NCBI RefSeq assembly: GCF_014873535.1 | Contig: NZ_JADBEF010000001.1 | Span: 2,170,001-2,234,000, forward strand | Direction: 5' to 3' | Source: Nonomuraea africana | GTDB taxonomy: Bacteria; Actinomycetota; Actinomycetes; Streptosporangiales; Streptosporangiaceae | Length of the DNA stretch: 64,000 bases | Part shown: positions 24,707-33,236 of the stretch, one piece after another | How positions within the stretch are numbered: position 1 is the first letter of the stretch | How the letters are laid out: each line of letters starts with the position of its first letter | Position numbers and translations under genes: made by a program | Notes under the pieces: model-generated | What the model saw: the letters and a program-made list of their open reading frames with translations, nothing else | Told to the model about the DNA's origin: nothing | Databases searched by the model: none

Positions 24707-24772
24707 CCCGGGACCGCTGGGCCGGGTCCACTGGCCGGGTCCACTGGCCGGGTCCGCTGATCGGGACCGCTG
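24707..24772. repeat. Five tandem 13-bp repeats upstream of the 472-residue protein gene
   Basis: Units begin at 24707, 24721, 24734, 24747 and 24760; the second and third are identical (GCCGGGTCCACTG), the others differ at one to four bases. Each contains the near-palindrome CGGGWCCR. The array lies 67-132 bp ahead of the ATG at 24640 and 118 bp past the LysR gene end. It looks like an array of regulator sites. Confidence 0.7.
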
Positions 24773-24889
24773 ACACGCGCCGAGGAGCCTTGGCGCGTCT
24801 GGCTGGGGAGCCGTTCCCAGGTGCTGTCCGCAAGGCGCGCGTCCGTCCACCTGCGTTCGCGCTCGGTGCGATCCGGCGGCCAAGAGAGG

Positions 24890-25774
24890 TCAACCGGGTA
24901 GCGCGAAGGCCCGGCGGGCATGGACGAGGAACTCGCGCACGGCGGGGCTGCGCGTGCTCCTCCAGACCAGTGCGAGCACCGCGGGCAGGTCGACGTCGTC
25001 GATGGCGACCGCGGTGAGCCGGTCACGGTAGTGGGCGGCCATCGACTCGCTGAGGACGGCCACGGCGAGCCCGCGGGCGGCCAGGTCCGCGATGGCGTCC
25101 GAGGCGCCGGCTTGCAGCGCGATCACCGGCTGGAGGTTCTGCGCGGCGCAGGCCCGGTCGAACACCGTGCGCAGGCCGGTGCCCGGCGGCATGCACACGA
25201 GCGGGTACGCGCCCAGCTCGCGCAGGGTGACGCCCGGTCGCGTAGCCAGAGGGTGCCCGCCGGGGACCACCGCGACGAGGCGCTCGCTGATGATCGTCAG
25301 TGCGTCCAGCCCGTCGGGGGTGGCGGTCGCGGTGCCGACCAGGGCCAGGTCGACGGCGCCCGCGCGGACTCCTTCGACGAGCCGGTCGGAGTTGTCCTCC
25401 AGCAGCGAGATCTCCACGCCGGGATGCGCCCGGTTGAAGGCGGCCAGCGCGTCGAACAGCGGGGTGATGGTGCAGCCGATGACCATCCCCACCGTGAGCC
25501 TGCCCCTGATCAGGTCGGTCACCTCGCCCACCGCCTGGCCGAGCGCCGCGGCGGCGGCGAGCGCGGCGCGGGCGTGCTGGAGTGCCGCCTTGCCCGCGAC
25601 CGTGAGGGTGGCGGTGCGCGCCGACCGGTCGAACAGCTCGGCGCCGAGCTCCCGTTCGAGCTGGCGGATCTGGGCGCTGACGCCGGACTGGCTGATGTGC
25701 ACCCGCTCGGCCGCCCTGGTGAAGTTCCGCTCCTCGGCGACCGCGACGAAGTACTCCAGCTGCCTCAGTTCCAT
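24890..25774 (-). CDS. LysR family transcriptional regulator
   Basis: A 294-residue LysR protein. Winged helix at residues 1-60 (ELRQLEYFVAVAEERNFTRAAERVHISQSGVSAQIRQLE in part), effector domain from about 90 with IRGRLTVGMVIGC and VDLALVGTA. ATG 25774 is the usual LysR start; TTG 25783 has AGGA at proper distance and could be the real one, adding three residues. It is divergent from the SnoaL-like gene at 25872, the typical LysR arrangement, so that gene is its likely target. Confidence 0.9.
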   Translation of the reverse strand: MELRQLEYFVAVAEERNFTRAAERVHISQSGVSAQIRQLERELGAELFDRSARTATLTVAGKAALQHARAALAAAAALGQAVGEVTDLIRGRLTVGMVIGCTITPLFDALAAFNRAHPGVEISLLEDNSDRLVEGVRAGAVDLALVGTATATPDGLDALTIISERLVAVVPGGHPLATRPGVTLRELGAYPLVCMPPGTGLRTVFDRACAAQNLQPVIALQAGASDAIADLAARGLAVAVLSESMAAHYRDRLTAVAIDDVDLPAVLALVWRSTRSPAVREFLVHARRAFALPG

Positions 25775-25785
25775 AAGAGTCAATT

Positions 25786-25796
25786 CTAGTTCCTAG
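25786..25796. promoter_or_regulatory. CTAG-TTC-CTAG inverted repeat at the LysR / SnoaL divergent promoter
   Basis: Two CTAG tetramers, rare in this genome, flank TTC just upstream of the LysR start and 76 bp from the SnoaL-like start. They may be part of a LysR box. Confidence 0.35.
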
Positions 25797-25871
25797 CATT
25801 TCAATCTGTTGGACTTCTGGTGGACGGCAGGCCAGGCTGGAAGCACCGAAAGCACGAGACCTTGGGGAACC

Positions 25872-26237
25872 ATGACGGAGTACGAGAAGGCCATGCGGCC
25901 CGAGGACATCACCCGCCTGTTCGTCGAGCGATCCAACGCCGGTGACACGGCCGGAGTCGCGGCGCTCTACGAGCCGGACGCGGTCATGGCCTACCCGCCC
26001 GGCAGCCAGACGGTGGGCCGCGAGGCGATCCGCGCGTTGTGGGAGATGGTGCTGGCCAACCGTCCCCGCTTCGAGCCCGAGCAGCCGCTCCCGACGCTGA
26101 TCAGCGGTGACCTCGCCCTCACCTCGACCCCGCCGAAGGACGGGTCGGGCGCCCGCGCGCAGGTCGTCCGCCGCCAGCCCGACGGAAGCTGGCTGCGCGT
26201 GCTCGACCAGCCCGAGTTCCGCGCCCCCACCAGCTGA
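25872..26237 (+). CDS. SnoaL-like / NTF2-fold domain protein
   Basis: A 121-residue protein with the cone-shaped NTF2 fold seen in SnoaL and YybH: helix EDITRLFVERSNAGDTAGVAALY, then YEPDAVMAYPPGSQTVGREAIRALWEM, and strands LALTSTPPKDGS, AQVVRRQPDGSWLRVLD. Such proteins are small cyclases, isomerases or ligand binders; the Asp in YEPDAVM is the usual polar pocket residue. GGGGAA precedes ATG 25872. It is divergent from the LysR gene, its probable regulator. Confidence 0.85.
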   Translation: MTEYEKAMRPEDITRLFVERSNAGDTAGVAALYEPDAVMAYPPGSQTVGREAIRALWEMVLANRPRFEPEQPLPTLISGDLALTSTPPKDGSGARAQVVRRQPDGSWLRVLDQPEFRAPTS

Positions 26238-26277
26238 CGCGCCGCCCTGGCTGCGTGATCTCCGGTTGCCTCGTGGG

Positions 26278-27126
26278 TCAGACGCCTGGGAGGCGGGACA
26301 GGTCGTGCTCGGTCAGGGTCAGATCGGCGGCGGCGGCCGAGTCGCGGATCGTCTCGGGGCGGCTGGCGCCGGGGATCGGGATGACCGTGGGCGACAGGGT
26401 GAGCAGCCAGGCCAGGCAGACCCGCTGCGGGCTCACCCCCCGCTTGCGAGCGACCTCATGGAACGGCGTGTCCGCCGTCTCGCCGGCCGACGGCCCGTCC
26501 AGGGAGCTGCGCGAGATGCCGCCGAGCGGGCTCCAGGGCAGGAAGGCCAGGCCCAGCTCCGCGCACAGGCGCAGTTCCGGTGCGCTGTCCCGGACGGCGG
26601 GCGAGAAGCGGTTCTGCACCGAGACGAGCCCCTCGCCGAGGATCTCGCGGGCGGTCAGGATCTGCGCGGCCGTCACGTTCGAGAGCCCCGCCATGCGGAT
26701 CTTGCCCTCGTCCAGCAGCGTGCGAAGGGCGCCGACCGAGTCGGCCCAGGGGACGTCGGGGTCGGGCTTGTGCAGCTGGTACAGGTCGATCACCTCGACG
26801 CCGAGCCGTCTCAGCGAGCCCTCGCAGGCGCGCAGCAGGTGGTCGGGCCTGCCGTTCACCGTCCAGGACCCGTCGCCGGGACGGCCCCTGCCGCCCTTGG
26901 TGCCGATCAGCGCCTCCCGTGAGAAACCCGCCAGCAGCCGCTCGTTGTGCCCGATCTCGTCCGCGTGCCAGTGGTAGGAGTCGGCGGTGTCGATCAGCGT
27001 GATCCCGGCGTCGAGCGCGGCGCGGACGGTGGCGAGCGCCCTCGCGCGGTCGGGACGTCCCTCGATGGACAGCGGCATGGCCCCCATGCCGATCGCGCTC
27101 ACCTCTGCCTGTCCGATCAGGCGCAT
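26278..27126 (-). CDS. Aldo/keto reductase
   Basis: A 282-residue TIM-barrel NADPH oxidoreductase. The catalytic tetrad is visible: D and Y in ITLIDTADSYHW, K in ALIGTKGG, H in LYQLHKPDP. The NADPH site at the C-terminus reads VIPIPGASRPETIRDS. It reduces aldehydes or ketones in the cytoplasm. ATG 27126 overlaps the end of the epimerase-like gene by 10 bp, so both form one operon, probably for two steps on the same small metabolite. Confidence 0.92.
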   Translation of the reverse strand: MRLIGQAEVSAIGMGAMPLSIEGRPDRARALATVRAALDAGITLIDTADSYHWHADEIGHNERLLAGFSREALIGTKGGRGRPGDGSWTVNGRPDHLLRACEGSLRRLGVEVIDLYQLHKPDPDVPWADSVGALRTLLDEGKIRMAGLSNVTAAQILTAREILGEGLVSVQNRFSPAVRDSAPELRLCAELGLAFLPWSPLGGISRSSLDGPSAGETADTPFHEVARKRGVSPQRVCLAWLLTLSPTVIPIPGASRPETIRDSAAAADLTLTEHDLSRLPGV

Positions 27127-27962
27127 GCCACGGCCTTCCTCAGCCAGTCGTGCACGTTCGAGAAGGGGAAGCCGAGGCTCGCGGCGCGGCCGTTGTCCAT
27201 CGCGTAGTAGCGGTCGAAGGAGTAGGGCGACGCGCCCCGCTCGTACACCGGCCGCCTGCCGACCTCGGCGGCGATCGCCTCGCACAGGTCGTGGACGTCC
27301 AGCTCGCCGTACGAGCAGGCGTTGACGGCGCCGGTGAAGTCCGCGCGTGCGGCCCACTCGAGGACGGCGGCGATCTCCCTGTCGTTGATGAAGCAGGCCG
27401 GCTTCGGATCGGCGTGGACGGCGACGGGGCGGCCCTGCCCGATCCGCTCCTTGTAGTGGGCGAGGCGGCCGGTGAAGTCCTGGCCGCCGAGCACGTGGGC
27501 GCTGCGCACGCTGACGAGGTCGAACACCGGGTCCTGGGCGAGGACCGCCTCGGCCTGCCGCTTGCCGTCGCCGTAGGCGTACTCCGGCAGGCCGGGCCGT
27601 ACCGGCAAGGTCAGCGGATCCACCGCCGCCTCCGTCACGGGCCCGCTGTGCCGGAGGTCGGCGTACACCTCGATCGTCGAGGTCAGCACGTAACGGCGGG
27701 TACGGCCCGCGAAGACCTCCCGGGCGATCCGCGCCTGGCCGGGGGTGTAGCAGACCTGGTCGATGACGACGTCGAAGGTCTGATCGCCCAGGGCGCGCGC
27801 CATGGCCGAGGCGGAGTTCCTGTCGGCGACCAGCTGCCGGACCCCCGGGGGTGGCGGCGCGGAGCCCCTGTTGAGCAGGGTGACCTCCGCGGTGGCGGAC
27901 AAGGACTCGACCAGGTGGCGGCCGAAGTAGCGGCTGCCGCCGATGACGCACACGGTTCTCAT
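27117..27962 (-). CDS. NAD-dependent epimerase/dehydratase family protein (extended SDR)
   Basis: A 281-residue Rossmann protein. Nucleotide loop VCVIGGSRYFGRHLVESL (atypical GxxxFG ending, as in the RNA-binding-type and isoflavone-type atypical SDRs), DVVIDQVCYTPGQ, then TSTIEVY and a Y-x3-K equivalent in EYAYGDGKRQAE. It uses NAD(P)H on a sugar or similar substrate. ATG 27962 is the first start before the Rossmann strand. It faces the LysR gene at 28035 across 72 bp and is cotranslated with the aldo/keto reductase, so that LysR protein probably controls both. Confidence 0.88.
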   Translation of the reverse strand: MRTVCVIGGSRYFGRHLVESLSATAEVTLLNRGSAPPPPGVRQLVADRNSASAMARALGDQTFDVVIDQVCYTPGQARIAREVFAGRTRRYVLTSTIEVYADLRHSGPVTEAAVDPLTLPVRPGLPEYAYGDGKRQAEAVLAQDPVFDLVSVRSAHVLGGQDFTGRLAHYKERIGQGRPVAVHADPKPACFINDREIAAVLEWAARADFTGAVNACSYGELDVHDLCEAIAAEVGRRPVYERGASPYSFDRYYAMDNGRAASLGFPFSNVHDWLRKAVACA

Positions 27963-28034
27963 GAGCACCGAGCCTGCCCCGCTATGGTCGTAAGCAGAAG
28001 TGGCCGCCTGCTGAACGCGCCTTAAGGAGAACTG

Positions 28035-29078
28035 ATGATCGACGTGGCGCGCCTGCGGGTGCTGCGGGAGGTGGCCAGGCACGGCAGCTTCAGCAAGGCC
28101 GCGGCCGCGCTGCTGTTCACGCCGTCGGCGGTCTCTCAGCAGATCTCCGCGCTGGAGCGTGCGGTGGGCGCGCCGGTGGTCGAGCGCAGCACGCGCGGAG
28201 TGGAGCTCACCGAGGCGGGGCGGCTGCTCGTCGAGTCGGCCGACGCGATCTTCGCCGAACTGCACCGCACCCGCGAGCGGATCAGCCGGCTGACGACGGG
28301 ACGCAGCAGGCTGACGGTCGCCACCTTCACCAGCGGCGGACGCCGCCTGCTGCCGTACGCCCTGGAACGGTTCGTCGCCGCCCGGCCCGACGTCGAGGTC
28401 AACGTCGTGGAGGGCGAGCCGGAGGTCAGCCTGTCGCTGGTGCGCGAAGGAAAGGCCGATCTGGCCGTCGCCTACCATTTCGACGAGCCGCTGCCGATCT
28501 CCACAGGGCTGCACTGGACCCCGCTCATGGACGATCTCATGTCGGTGGCGCTGCCCCCCGGCCACCCGCTGGAGCGCAGAGACGATCTCGACCTGGCCGA
28601 GCTCGCCGCCGAGTCGTGGGTGATCGGGTGCACCAAGACCGAGGGCTTCCTGCGCCGCTACGCGGCCGCGGCGGGGTTCGAGCTGCGGGTCTCGGGCAGC
28701 ACGACCGACTACTTCTTCGCCCAGGCCCTGGTCGCGGCGGGGCTGGGCGTCACGCTGGTGCCCGAGCTCGGACTCGACCCAGGAGCCGCCGACGCCACGC
28801 TCGTGCCGATCCGCCCGCCGCGTCCGGCCAGGTACGTCGGGGTCGCGACCTCGCGCAGGCACCACTCGCCGCTGGTCGAGGCGATGAGCGGCGCGCTGCG
28901 CGAGGCCGCGTCTCAGCTCGTGGACCGGACGAGCTCCTCGAGGGTCACCGGTCGCTCGAACAGCCGTCAGCGCGGGCGGACGCCTTCGGCCACCGCCATG
29001 AGCTCACCGGAGCCGAATCTCTCGGCGTCGATCGTGACGGAGACGCCGACGCCCGGCTCCACCAGCCAGAACACGTGA
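28035..29078 (+). CDS. LysR family transcriptional regulator with an extended C-terminus
   Basis: A 347-residue protein, longer than the usual 290-310. Residues 1-62 are the winged helix (MIDVARLRVLREVARHGSFSKAAAALLFTPSAVS in part), residues 88-295 the effector domain. After about residue 300 the sequence is Ser/Thr/Arg-rich (SSSRVTGRSNSRQRGRTP) and antisense to the end of the gene at 28967, giving a 112-bp convergent overlap. The tail is probably unstructured and may result from loss of an earlier stop. AAGGAG precedes ATG 28035. The divergent epimerase/reductase operon is the likely target. Confidence 0.88.
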   Translation: MIDVARLRVLREVARHGSFSKAAAALLFTPSAVSQQISALERAVGAPVVERSTRGVELTEAGRLLVESADAIFAELHRTRERISRLTTGRSRLTVATFTSGGRRLLPYALERFVAARPDVEVNVVEGEPEVSLSLVREGKADLAVAYHFDEPLPISTGLHWTPLMDDLMSVALPPGHPLERRDDLDLAELAAESWVIGCTKTEGFLRRYAAAAGFELRVSGSTTDYFFAQALVAAGLGVTLVPELGLDPGAADATLVPIRPPRPARYVGVATSRRHHSPLVEAMSGALREAASQLVDRTSSSRVTGRSNSRQRGRTPSATAMSSPEPNLSASIVTETPTPGSTSQNT

Positions 29079-29434
29079 CCGTCGGCGCGCAGCCCCGGCT
29101 GGGCGCCGACCCTGGTCGCGCTCCAGGAGTCCGGCGCCCGCTCGTGGTGGCGCGCCATGACCGAGCGCAGCTCGCCGAGCGAGGTCAGGCCCGCGCCGCG
29201 CAGGACGACGACGGTCAGGTCGACGGCGTGACCGCCGGACCCCGTCGATCGCTCCCAGACCCGCGAGGCGCAGGCGATGCCCTCGTCGGGCTCGTACGCG
29301 AAATCCGACACGCTGGAGCCCACGTCGCGCGGAACGTGCCCGATCATGAACCCGTCCAGCGGGGCGCCGGTCACCGTCGAGGGGCCGGCCAGCGCGAACA
29401 CCAAGCCGATCGTCGCCAGAACTCCCTTGAGCAC
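28967..29434 (-). CDS. Secreted hypothetical protein
   Basis: A 155-residue protein with an N-terminal signal (LKGVLATIGLVFALAGPSTVTGA) and no lipobox, so it is secreted or surface-exposed. The mature part has two cysteines, no known motif, and strands such as HAVDLTVVVLRGAGLTSLGE and GVGVSVTIDAERF. GTG 29434 follows AGGA by 7 bp. Its 3' end overlaps the convergent LysR gene by 112 bp. Function unknown. Confidence 0.65.
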   Translation of the reverse strand: MLKGVLATIGLVFALAGPSTVTGAPLDGFMIGHVPRDVGSSVSDFAYEPDEGIACASRVWERSTGSGGHAVDLTVVVLRGAGLTSLGELRSVMARHHERAPDSWSATRVGAQPGLRADGHVFWLVEPGVGVSVTIDAERFGSGELMAVAEGVRPR

Positions 29435-29446
29435 CCCGAGATCCTG

Positions 29447-29698
29447 TCACGGTTCGGCTCCCCACGGGGACGGCGCCGGCGGCGCCACGACCGGCGGGCG
29501 GTCGTCGCAGGTGATCGTGTTCGGCAGCGTCCAGGGGGCCGGCCACGGGCCCGCCGTCCCGCCGCCGTCGTTGCCGCCGAGGTCGGTCAGCGAGAACTCC
29601 GACCCGGTGGGCGGGAAGGCGAACGCTCCGCAGTTGTTGACGCCGACCGCGCCGACGTTGCGGGCGTCCACGTTCTCGAAGGTCACCGACCCCTTCAC
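29447..29698 (-). CDS. Short hypothetical protein, possibly a 5'-truncated remnant
   Basis: 83 codons from GTG 29698: GSVTFENVDARNVGAVGVNN, then FAFPPTGSEFSLTDLGGND and a proline-rich tail. The glycine/asparagine-rich strand pattern looks like the mature part of a secreted protein, but there is no signal peptide and no ribosome site before the GTG. It may have lost its N-terminus. It lies between two genes on the same strand. Confidence 0.4.
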   Translation of the reverse strand: MKGSVTFENVDARNVGAVGVNNCGAFAFPPTGSEFSLTDLGGNDGGGTAGPWPAPWTLPNTITCDDRPPVVAPPAPSPWGAEP

Positions 29699-29719
29699 GC
29701 GAGGGAGGTGCCGCCGCCG

Positions 29720-30238
29720 TCAGGCCGTGGCGACCCAGGGCAGGTCGCCGCCGTGCCGGTGCTCCCGCGCGGCCTGGTGCGGCTCGCGGCCAGGGCTGTC
29801 GCCGCCGGGATCCGAGCACCGCCAGCACAGGGCGGGGCCGTCCAGCGGAACCGGGTGCGCGCAGCGCGCGCACGCGGCGCCGCCGCAGCCGATGCACAGG
29901 GGGATCTTGATCCCGGCCTCGGGGTGCTCCTGCGGCGGCGTGTGGGTACGGCAGCCGCCCGCGCAGCGCGTCCTGCCGACGGCGCGGTCGTGCAGGATCC
30001 GCCGCAGGTCCTGGTGGTGCAGCGGCCTGACGGCTGCGACCAGATCGGCCAGCACGGCGTGCACGTACATGATGGCCTGCTGTAGCTCGTCGCGGTCGGC
30101 GTCGGCGTGCCCGAGCTGGCCGGCCAGGAACTGGACGCACGCGCCGAAACGCGCGCACTCGCCGATGACCAGTGCGGCCGCATCCGCCGTCTCGGTGGTC
30201 CCGGCCGCGCCTGCCGGCAGGTTGTGGTTGGCGCTCAC
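29720..30238 (-). CDS. Hypothetical protein with C-terminal zinc-ribbon-like cysteines
   Basis: A 172-residue protein. Residues 15-85 are helical (ECARFGACVQFLAGQLGHADADRDELQQAIMYVHAVLADL in part). The C-terminal half has CxxC pairs at C115/C118, C123/C126 and C138/C141 plus C92/C96, fitting one or two zinc ribbons. GTG 30238 has GGGAGG almost touching it. Such proteins often bind nucleic acid or protein partners; no function can be given. The gene is divergent from the PhoX-like gene. Confidence 0.6.
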   Translation of the reverse strand: MSANHNLPAGAAGTTETADAAALVIGECARFGACVQFLAGQLGHADADRDELQQAIMYVHAVLADLVAAVRPLHHQDLRRILHDRAVGRTRCAGGCRTHTPPQEHPEAGIKIPLCIGCGGAACARCAHPVPLDGPALCWRCSDPGGDSPGREPHQAAREHRHGGDLPWVATA

Positions 30239-30383
30239 CCCTCCCACGGTAGGGCGCGAGGGCGGCCATGGCCGCGCGGCGCGCAGGCGGAAGATCGAGG
30301 TGTCACGAATCGTGCGGCTCGCGGGAAAGCCGCAGCTCACGCTGGTATGCGGACAAATGGGTCCCCTCAGCGGCGATCAGCCC

Positions 30384-30412
30384 GTTTACGCTGTCGAAAG
30401 CTCTCGTTCACC
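30384..30412 (+). promoter_or_regulatory. Candidate PHO box upstream of the PhoX-like gene
   Basis: GTTTACG (30384-30390) and GTTCACC (30406-30412) are 22 bp apart, twice the 11-bp period of Streptomyces PhoP direct repeats whose consensus unit is GTTCACC. The sites lie 56-84 bp before the phosphatase start. The intermediate unit is poor, so this is a candidate only. Confidence 0.4.
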
Positions 30413-30467
30413 GTATAGACAGACAGCCGACCGGAAGCGCTCCACCTTGTCCCGAGGAGAAGCACAC

Positions 30468-31964
30468 ATGACCGGGCTTGATCGACGATCCTTCCTTGGC
30501 CGCGGCCTCACCACCGCCGGTGGTGTGCTGGCTAGCGGCATCGCCGTCCAGACCCTGGGCGCCCACGCCTCCTGGGCCGACGCCGGGCGGCCCGCCGCCG
30601 ATCCGGGCGCGGCGGGGTACGGCCCCCTGCGCCGTACCCCCTCGAAGAACACCGGAGAGGAGCTACTCGCCCTGCCGGCGGGCTTCTCCTATGTCGTGCT
30701 CGGCAAGACCGGCACGCCCATGACCGACGGGGTGCCGACGCCCATCGCGCACGACGGCATGGCCGCCTTCCCCGGCACCCGCCGCCACACTGTCCGCCTG
30801 ATCCGCAACCACGAGGTGCGCACCCCGCCGGGATCGCCGACGGGACGGGTGCACGTGCCCGGCTCCCAGCGCTACGACGAGCTCGGCGTCGCCGGCACCA
30901 CCACCCTAGAGGTGGACCTCCGCACCGGTGAGGTGCTGCGGCACTTCGTCAGCCTCAGCGGCACCATCGTCAACTGCGCCGGCGGAATGATGCTGCACCG
31001 TCGTGGCTGGCTGACGTGCGAGGAGACCACGGCCGGCCCGAAGCAGGGCTGGCAGCGCAAGCACGGCTACATCTTCCAGGTGCCCCTGGACGGCCCCGAG
31101 CCGGGCAGGCCCGCCGCCTCGATGCCGCTCACGGCGATGGGACGCTTCTCCCACGAGGCGATCGCGGTCGATCCCCGTACGGGTTACGTCTACGAGACCG
31201 AGGACGACTCCGGCAAGCCCGACGGCTTCTACCGCTTCCGCCCCCATGACGCCCGCGATCTGTCCGCGGGCGGCGTCCTGGAGATGCTCAAGGTCCAGGG
31301 CGTCGACAACTACGACTGCAGGGAGGGCCAGAAGATGGGCGCCCGGCTCCCGGTGGAATGGGTCGTCATCGACGATCCCGACCCCGACCTGGAGAACGGC
31401 GCGCAGACCTGCACGCAGCAGGGGCTGGCGAAGGGCGGCGCGAAGTTCAACCGCCTCGAGGGCTGCTGGTACGGCGACGGCGGCATCTTCTTCAACTCCA
31501 CCAGCGGCGGTGACGCCAAGAACGGCGACGCGCCCAACGCCGACGGCTTCAGGGAGGGGTACGGGCAGGTCTGGCAGCTGGTCCCGGGCCGCGGTCAGCG
31601 CGGCGACACGCTGGTGCTGGTCTACGAGTCGCCCGGCCGCAAGGAGCTCGACTCACCGGACAACCTGACCTTCACGCCGCGCGGCGGGATCGTCCTGTGC
31701 GAGGACGACGCCTCGTCGGCCGACGCGGACCCGCATCCGCTCGCGCCGGGGCTGACCAACGTCAATCGCCTGATCGGGCTGGCGCCGGGCGGCCAGCCGT
31801 TCGAGTTCGCCGTCAACATCAGCGACGACAGCGAGTTCGCCGGAGCGTGTTTCAGCCCCGACGGGTCCGTCATGTTCGTCAACAACCTCGGCTCCACCGT
31901 CGAGCTCGACCCGCCGGGGCGTACCTACGCCATCCGCGGACCGTGGCGGCGCGGGCCGCTGTGA
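30468..31964 (+). CDS. PhoX-like (DUF839) secreted alkaline phosphatase
   Basis: A 498-residue Tat substrate: signal DRRSFLGRGLTTAGG with twin arginines at residues 6-7, cleavage near residue 40. The mature protein is the DUF839/PhoX propeller, with NHEVRTPPG, WLTCEETTAG, GRFSHEAIAVDPRTGYVYETEDDS and LTFTPRGGIVLCEDD blocks holding the acidic metal ligands (Ca2+ and Fe3+ in PhoX). It releases phosphate from organic esters outside the cell. GAGGAG precedes ATG 30468. A GTTCACC repeat upstream suggests PhoP control under phosphate starvation. A bidirectional hairpin ends the gene. Confidence 0.9.
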   Translation: MTGLDRRSFLGRGLTTAGGVLASGIAVQTLGAHASWADAGRPAADPGAAGYGPLRRTPSKNTGEELLALPAGFSYVVLGKTGTPMTDGVPTPIAHDGMAAFPGTRRHTVRLIRNHEVRTPPGSPTGRVHVPGSQRYDELGVAGTTTLEVDLRTGEVLRHFVSLSGTIVNCAGGMMLHRRGWLTCEETTAGPKQGWQRKHGYIFQVPLDGPEPGRPAASMPLTAMGRFSHEAIAVDPRTGYVYETEDDSGKPDGFYRFRPHDARDLSAGGVLEMLKVQGVDNYDCREGQKMGARLPVEWVVIDDPDPDLENGAQTCTQQGLAKGGAKFNRLEGCWYGDGGIFFNSTSGGDAKNGDAPNADGFREGYGQVWQLVPGRGQRGDTLVLVYESPGRKELDSPDNLTFTPRGGIVLCEDDASSADADPHPLAPGLTNVNRLIGLAPGGQPFEFAVNISDDSEFAGACFSPDGSVMFVNNLGSTVELDPPGRTYAIRGPWRRGPL

Positions 31965-31973
31965 ACGCCGGCG

Positions 31974-32011
31974 CGGCCCGCCGTACGGACTTTCCGGTAC
32001 GGCGGGCCGCG
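31974..32011. terminator. Bidirectional terminator between convergent genes
   Basis: GCGGCCCGCCGTAC (31974-31987) pairs with GTACGGCGGGCCGC (31998-32011): a 14-bp perfect stem with a short inner loop, between the PhoX-like gene and the subtilase gene that meets it. Confidence 0.85.
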
Positions 32012-32021
32012 GCGGGCTCGA

Positions 32022-33236
32022 TCAGAAGGTGGCGACGTTGAGCAGTCGCTCCTTGGTGCCGTCAGGGTCGTCGGCGGCGTTCCAGTCGGTGGTGCCGGCC
32101 GTCTGGAGCGCCGACTTCACCGTGGCGGGACTCGCCCCCGCGTGGGTGGCCTTGTAGAGGGCCGCGCCGCCCGCGACGTGCGGGGTGGCCATCGAGGTGC
32201 CGGAGATCGTGTTGTACCCGCCGCCCTTCCAGGTGGACAGGATGCACACGCCCGGGGCGATGAGGTCGACGTCCGCGCCGAAGTTGGAGAAGCCGGCGAA
32301 GGTGTCGTCGACGTCGCTCCGGCAGGTGGCGGCGGCGCCGCCGCCCGGCAGGCCGTTGAAGTCGGCCAGCGCGCTGACCGTGATGACCTCGTCGTACGCG
32401 GCGGGCACGTGGTTGGCGGCGTTGTCGCTCTCGTTGCCGGCGGCGACCGCGTAGGTCACGCCCGCCGCGACCGAGGCGCAGATCGCCTTGTGCATCGCGT
32501 CGTTGTTGGTGTTGCCGCAGTTGCCGTCGTCGGCGCCGAGGCCGCCGAGGCTCATGTTCGCGACCTCGATCTCGCTCGCATGCGCGGTGACGTAGTCGAT
32601 GCCACAGATGACGTCGGACCAGCTGCCGCTGCCCCGGTTGTTGAGCACGCGCACCGGCCAGATCCGGGCGCCCGGCGCCACGCCGACGACGCCGTCGGCG
32701 TTGTCCAGCGCGCCGATCGTGCCGGCGACGTGGGTGCCGTGGCCGTTGCCGTCGTCGGCACTGCGCCCGCTCGAGCAGTTCACGGCGCCCGCGGTGTGCA
32801 CGTTCAGGTCGGGGTGGTCCAGGTCGACGCCGGTGTCGATGACCGCCACGTCGACGTTCACCCGCTGGTCGGACCCGTCGATCCGGGCGGTCGGGCTGGC
32901 GTCCGCGTCGACCCGGTCGATCCCGGTCGGCAGGGTCTGCGCGCTGATGCTCACCACGCCGTCGGGCTGGACCCAGCGGACGCGGGAGTCCTGGGCGATC
33001 GCCCTGGCGGCGGCGGGGGTCATCTTCGCGGAGTACCCGCGAAGGGCGTGGCGGTAGACGCGGCCGGGCACGGCGCCCTTGTCTCGGGCGTGCTCGTTCG
33101 CGACGGATGGGGAGTCGGCGCCGTCCTGGAGCACCACGATGTAGTCGCGGGCAGGTTCGGCGTCGGCGCCTGCGGCGGGGCTGAAGGCCGCCACGAGGGC
33201 ACCGGCTAACAGGACGGTGAGGAGGGACGTGCGCAC
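32022..33236 (-). CDS. Secreted S8 family serine protease (subtilisin-like)
   Basis: A 404-residue subtilase. Signal peptide at residues 1-25 (LLTVLLAGALVAAFSPAAGA), I9-type prodomain at about 28-100 (DYIVVLQDGAD ... ALRGYSAKMTPAAARAIAQ), then the catalytic domain with D in VDVAVIDTGVD, H in NGHGTHVAGT and S in ISGTSMATPHVAGG. It lacks C-terminal add-on domains, so it is a simple secreted protease cleaving proteins outside the cell. GTG 33236 opens the signal peptide. Its own unit, divergent from the PP2C-type phosphatase gene. Confidence 0.94.
   Translation of the reverse strand: MRTSLLTVLLAGALVAAFSPAAGADAEPARDYIVVLQDGADSPSVANEHARDKGAVPGRVYRHALRGYSAKMTPAAARAIAQDSRVRWVQPDGVVSISAQTLPTGIDRVDADASPTARIDGSDQRVNVDVAVIDTGVDLDHPDLNVHTAGAVNCSSGRSADDGNGHGTHVAGTIGALDNADGVVGVAPGARIWPVRVLNNRGSGSWSDVICGIDYVTAHASEIEVANMSLGGLGADDGNCGNTNNDAMHKAICASVAAGVTYAVAAGNESDNAANHVPAAYDEVITVSALADFNGLPGGGAAATCRSDVDDTFAGFSNFGADVDLIAPGVCILSTWKGGGYNTISGTSMATPHVAGGAALYKATHAGASPATVKSALQTAGTTDWNAADDPDGTKERLLNVATF

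Noticed and set aside
24707..24772. CRISPR array
   Set aside because: Units are 13 bp and directly abutting, with no spacers and no cas genes.
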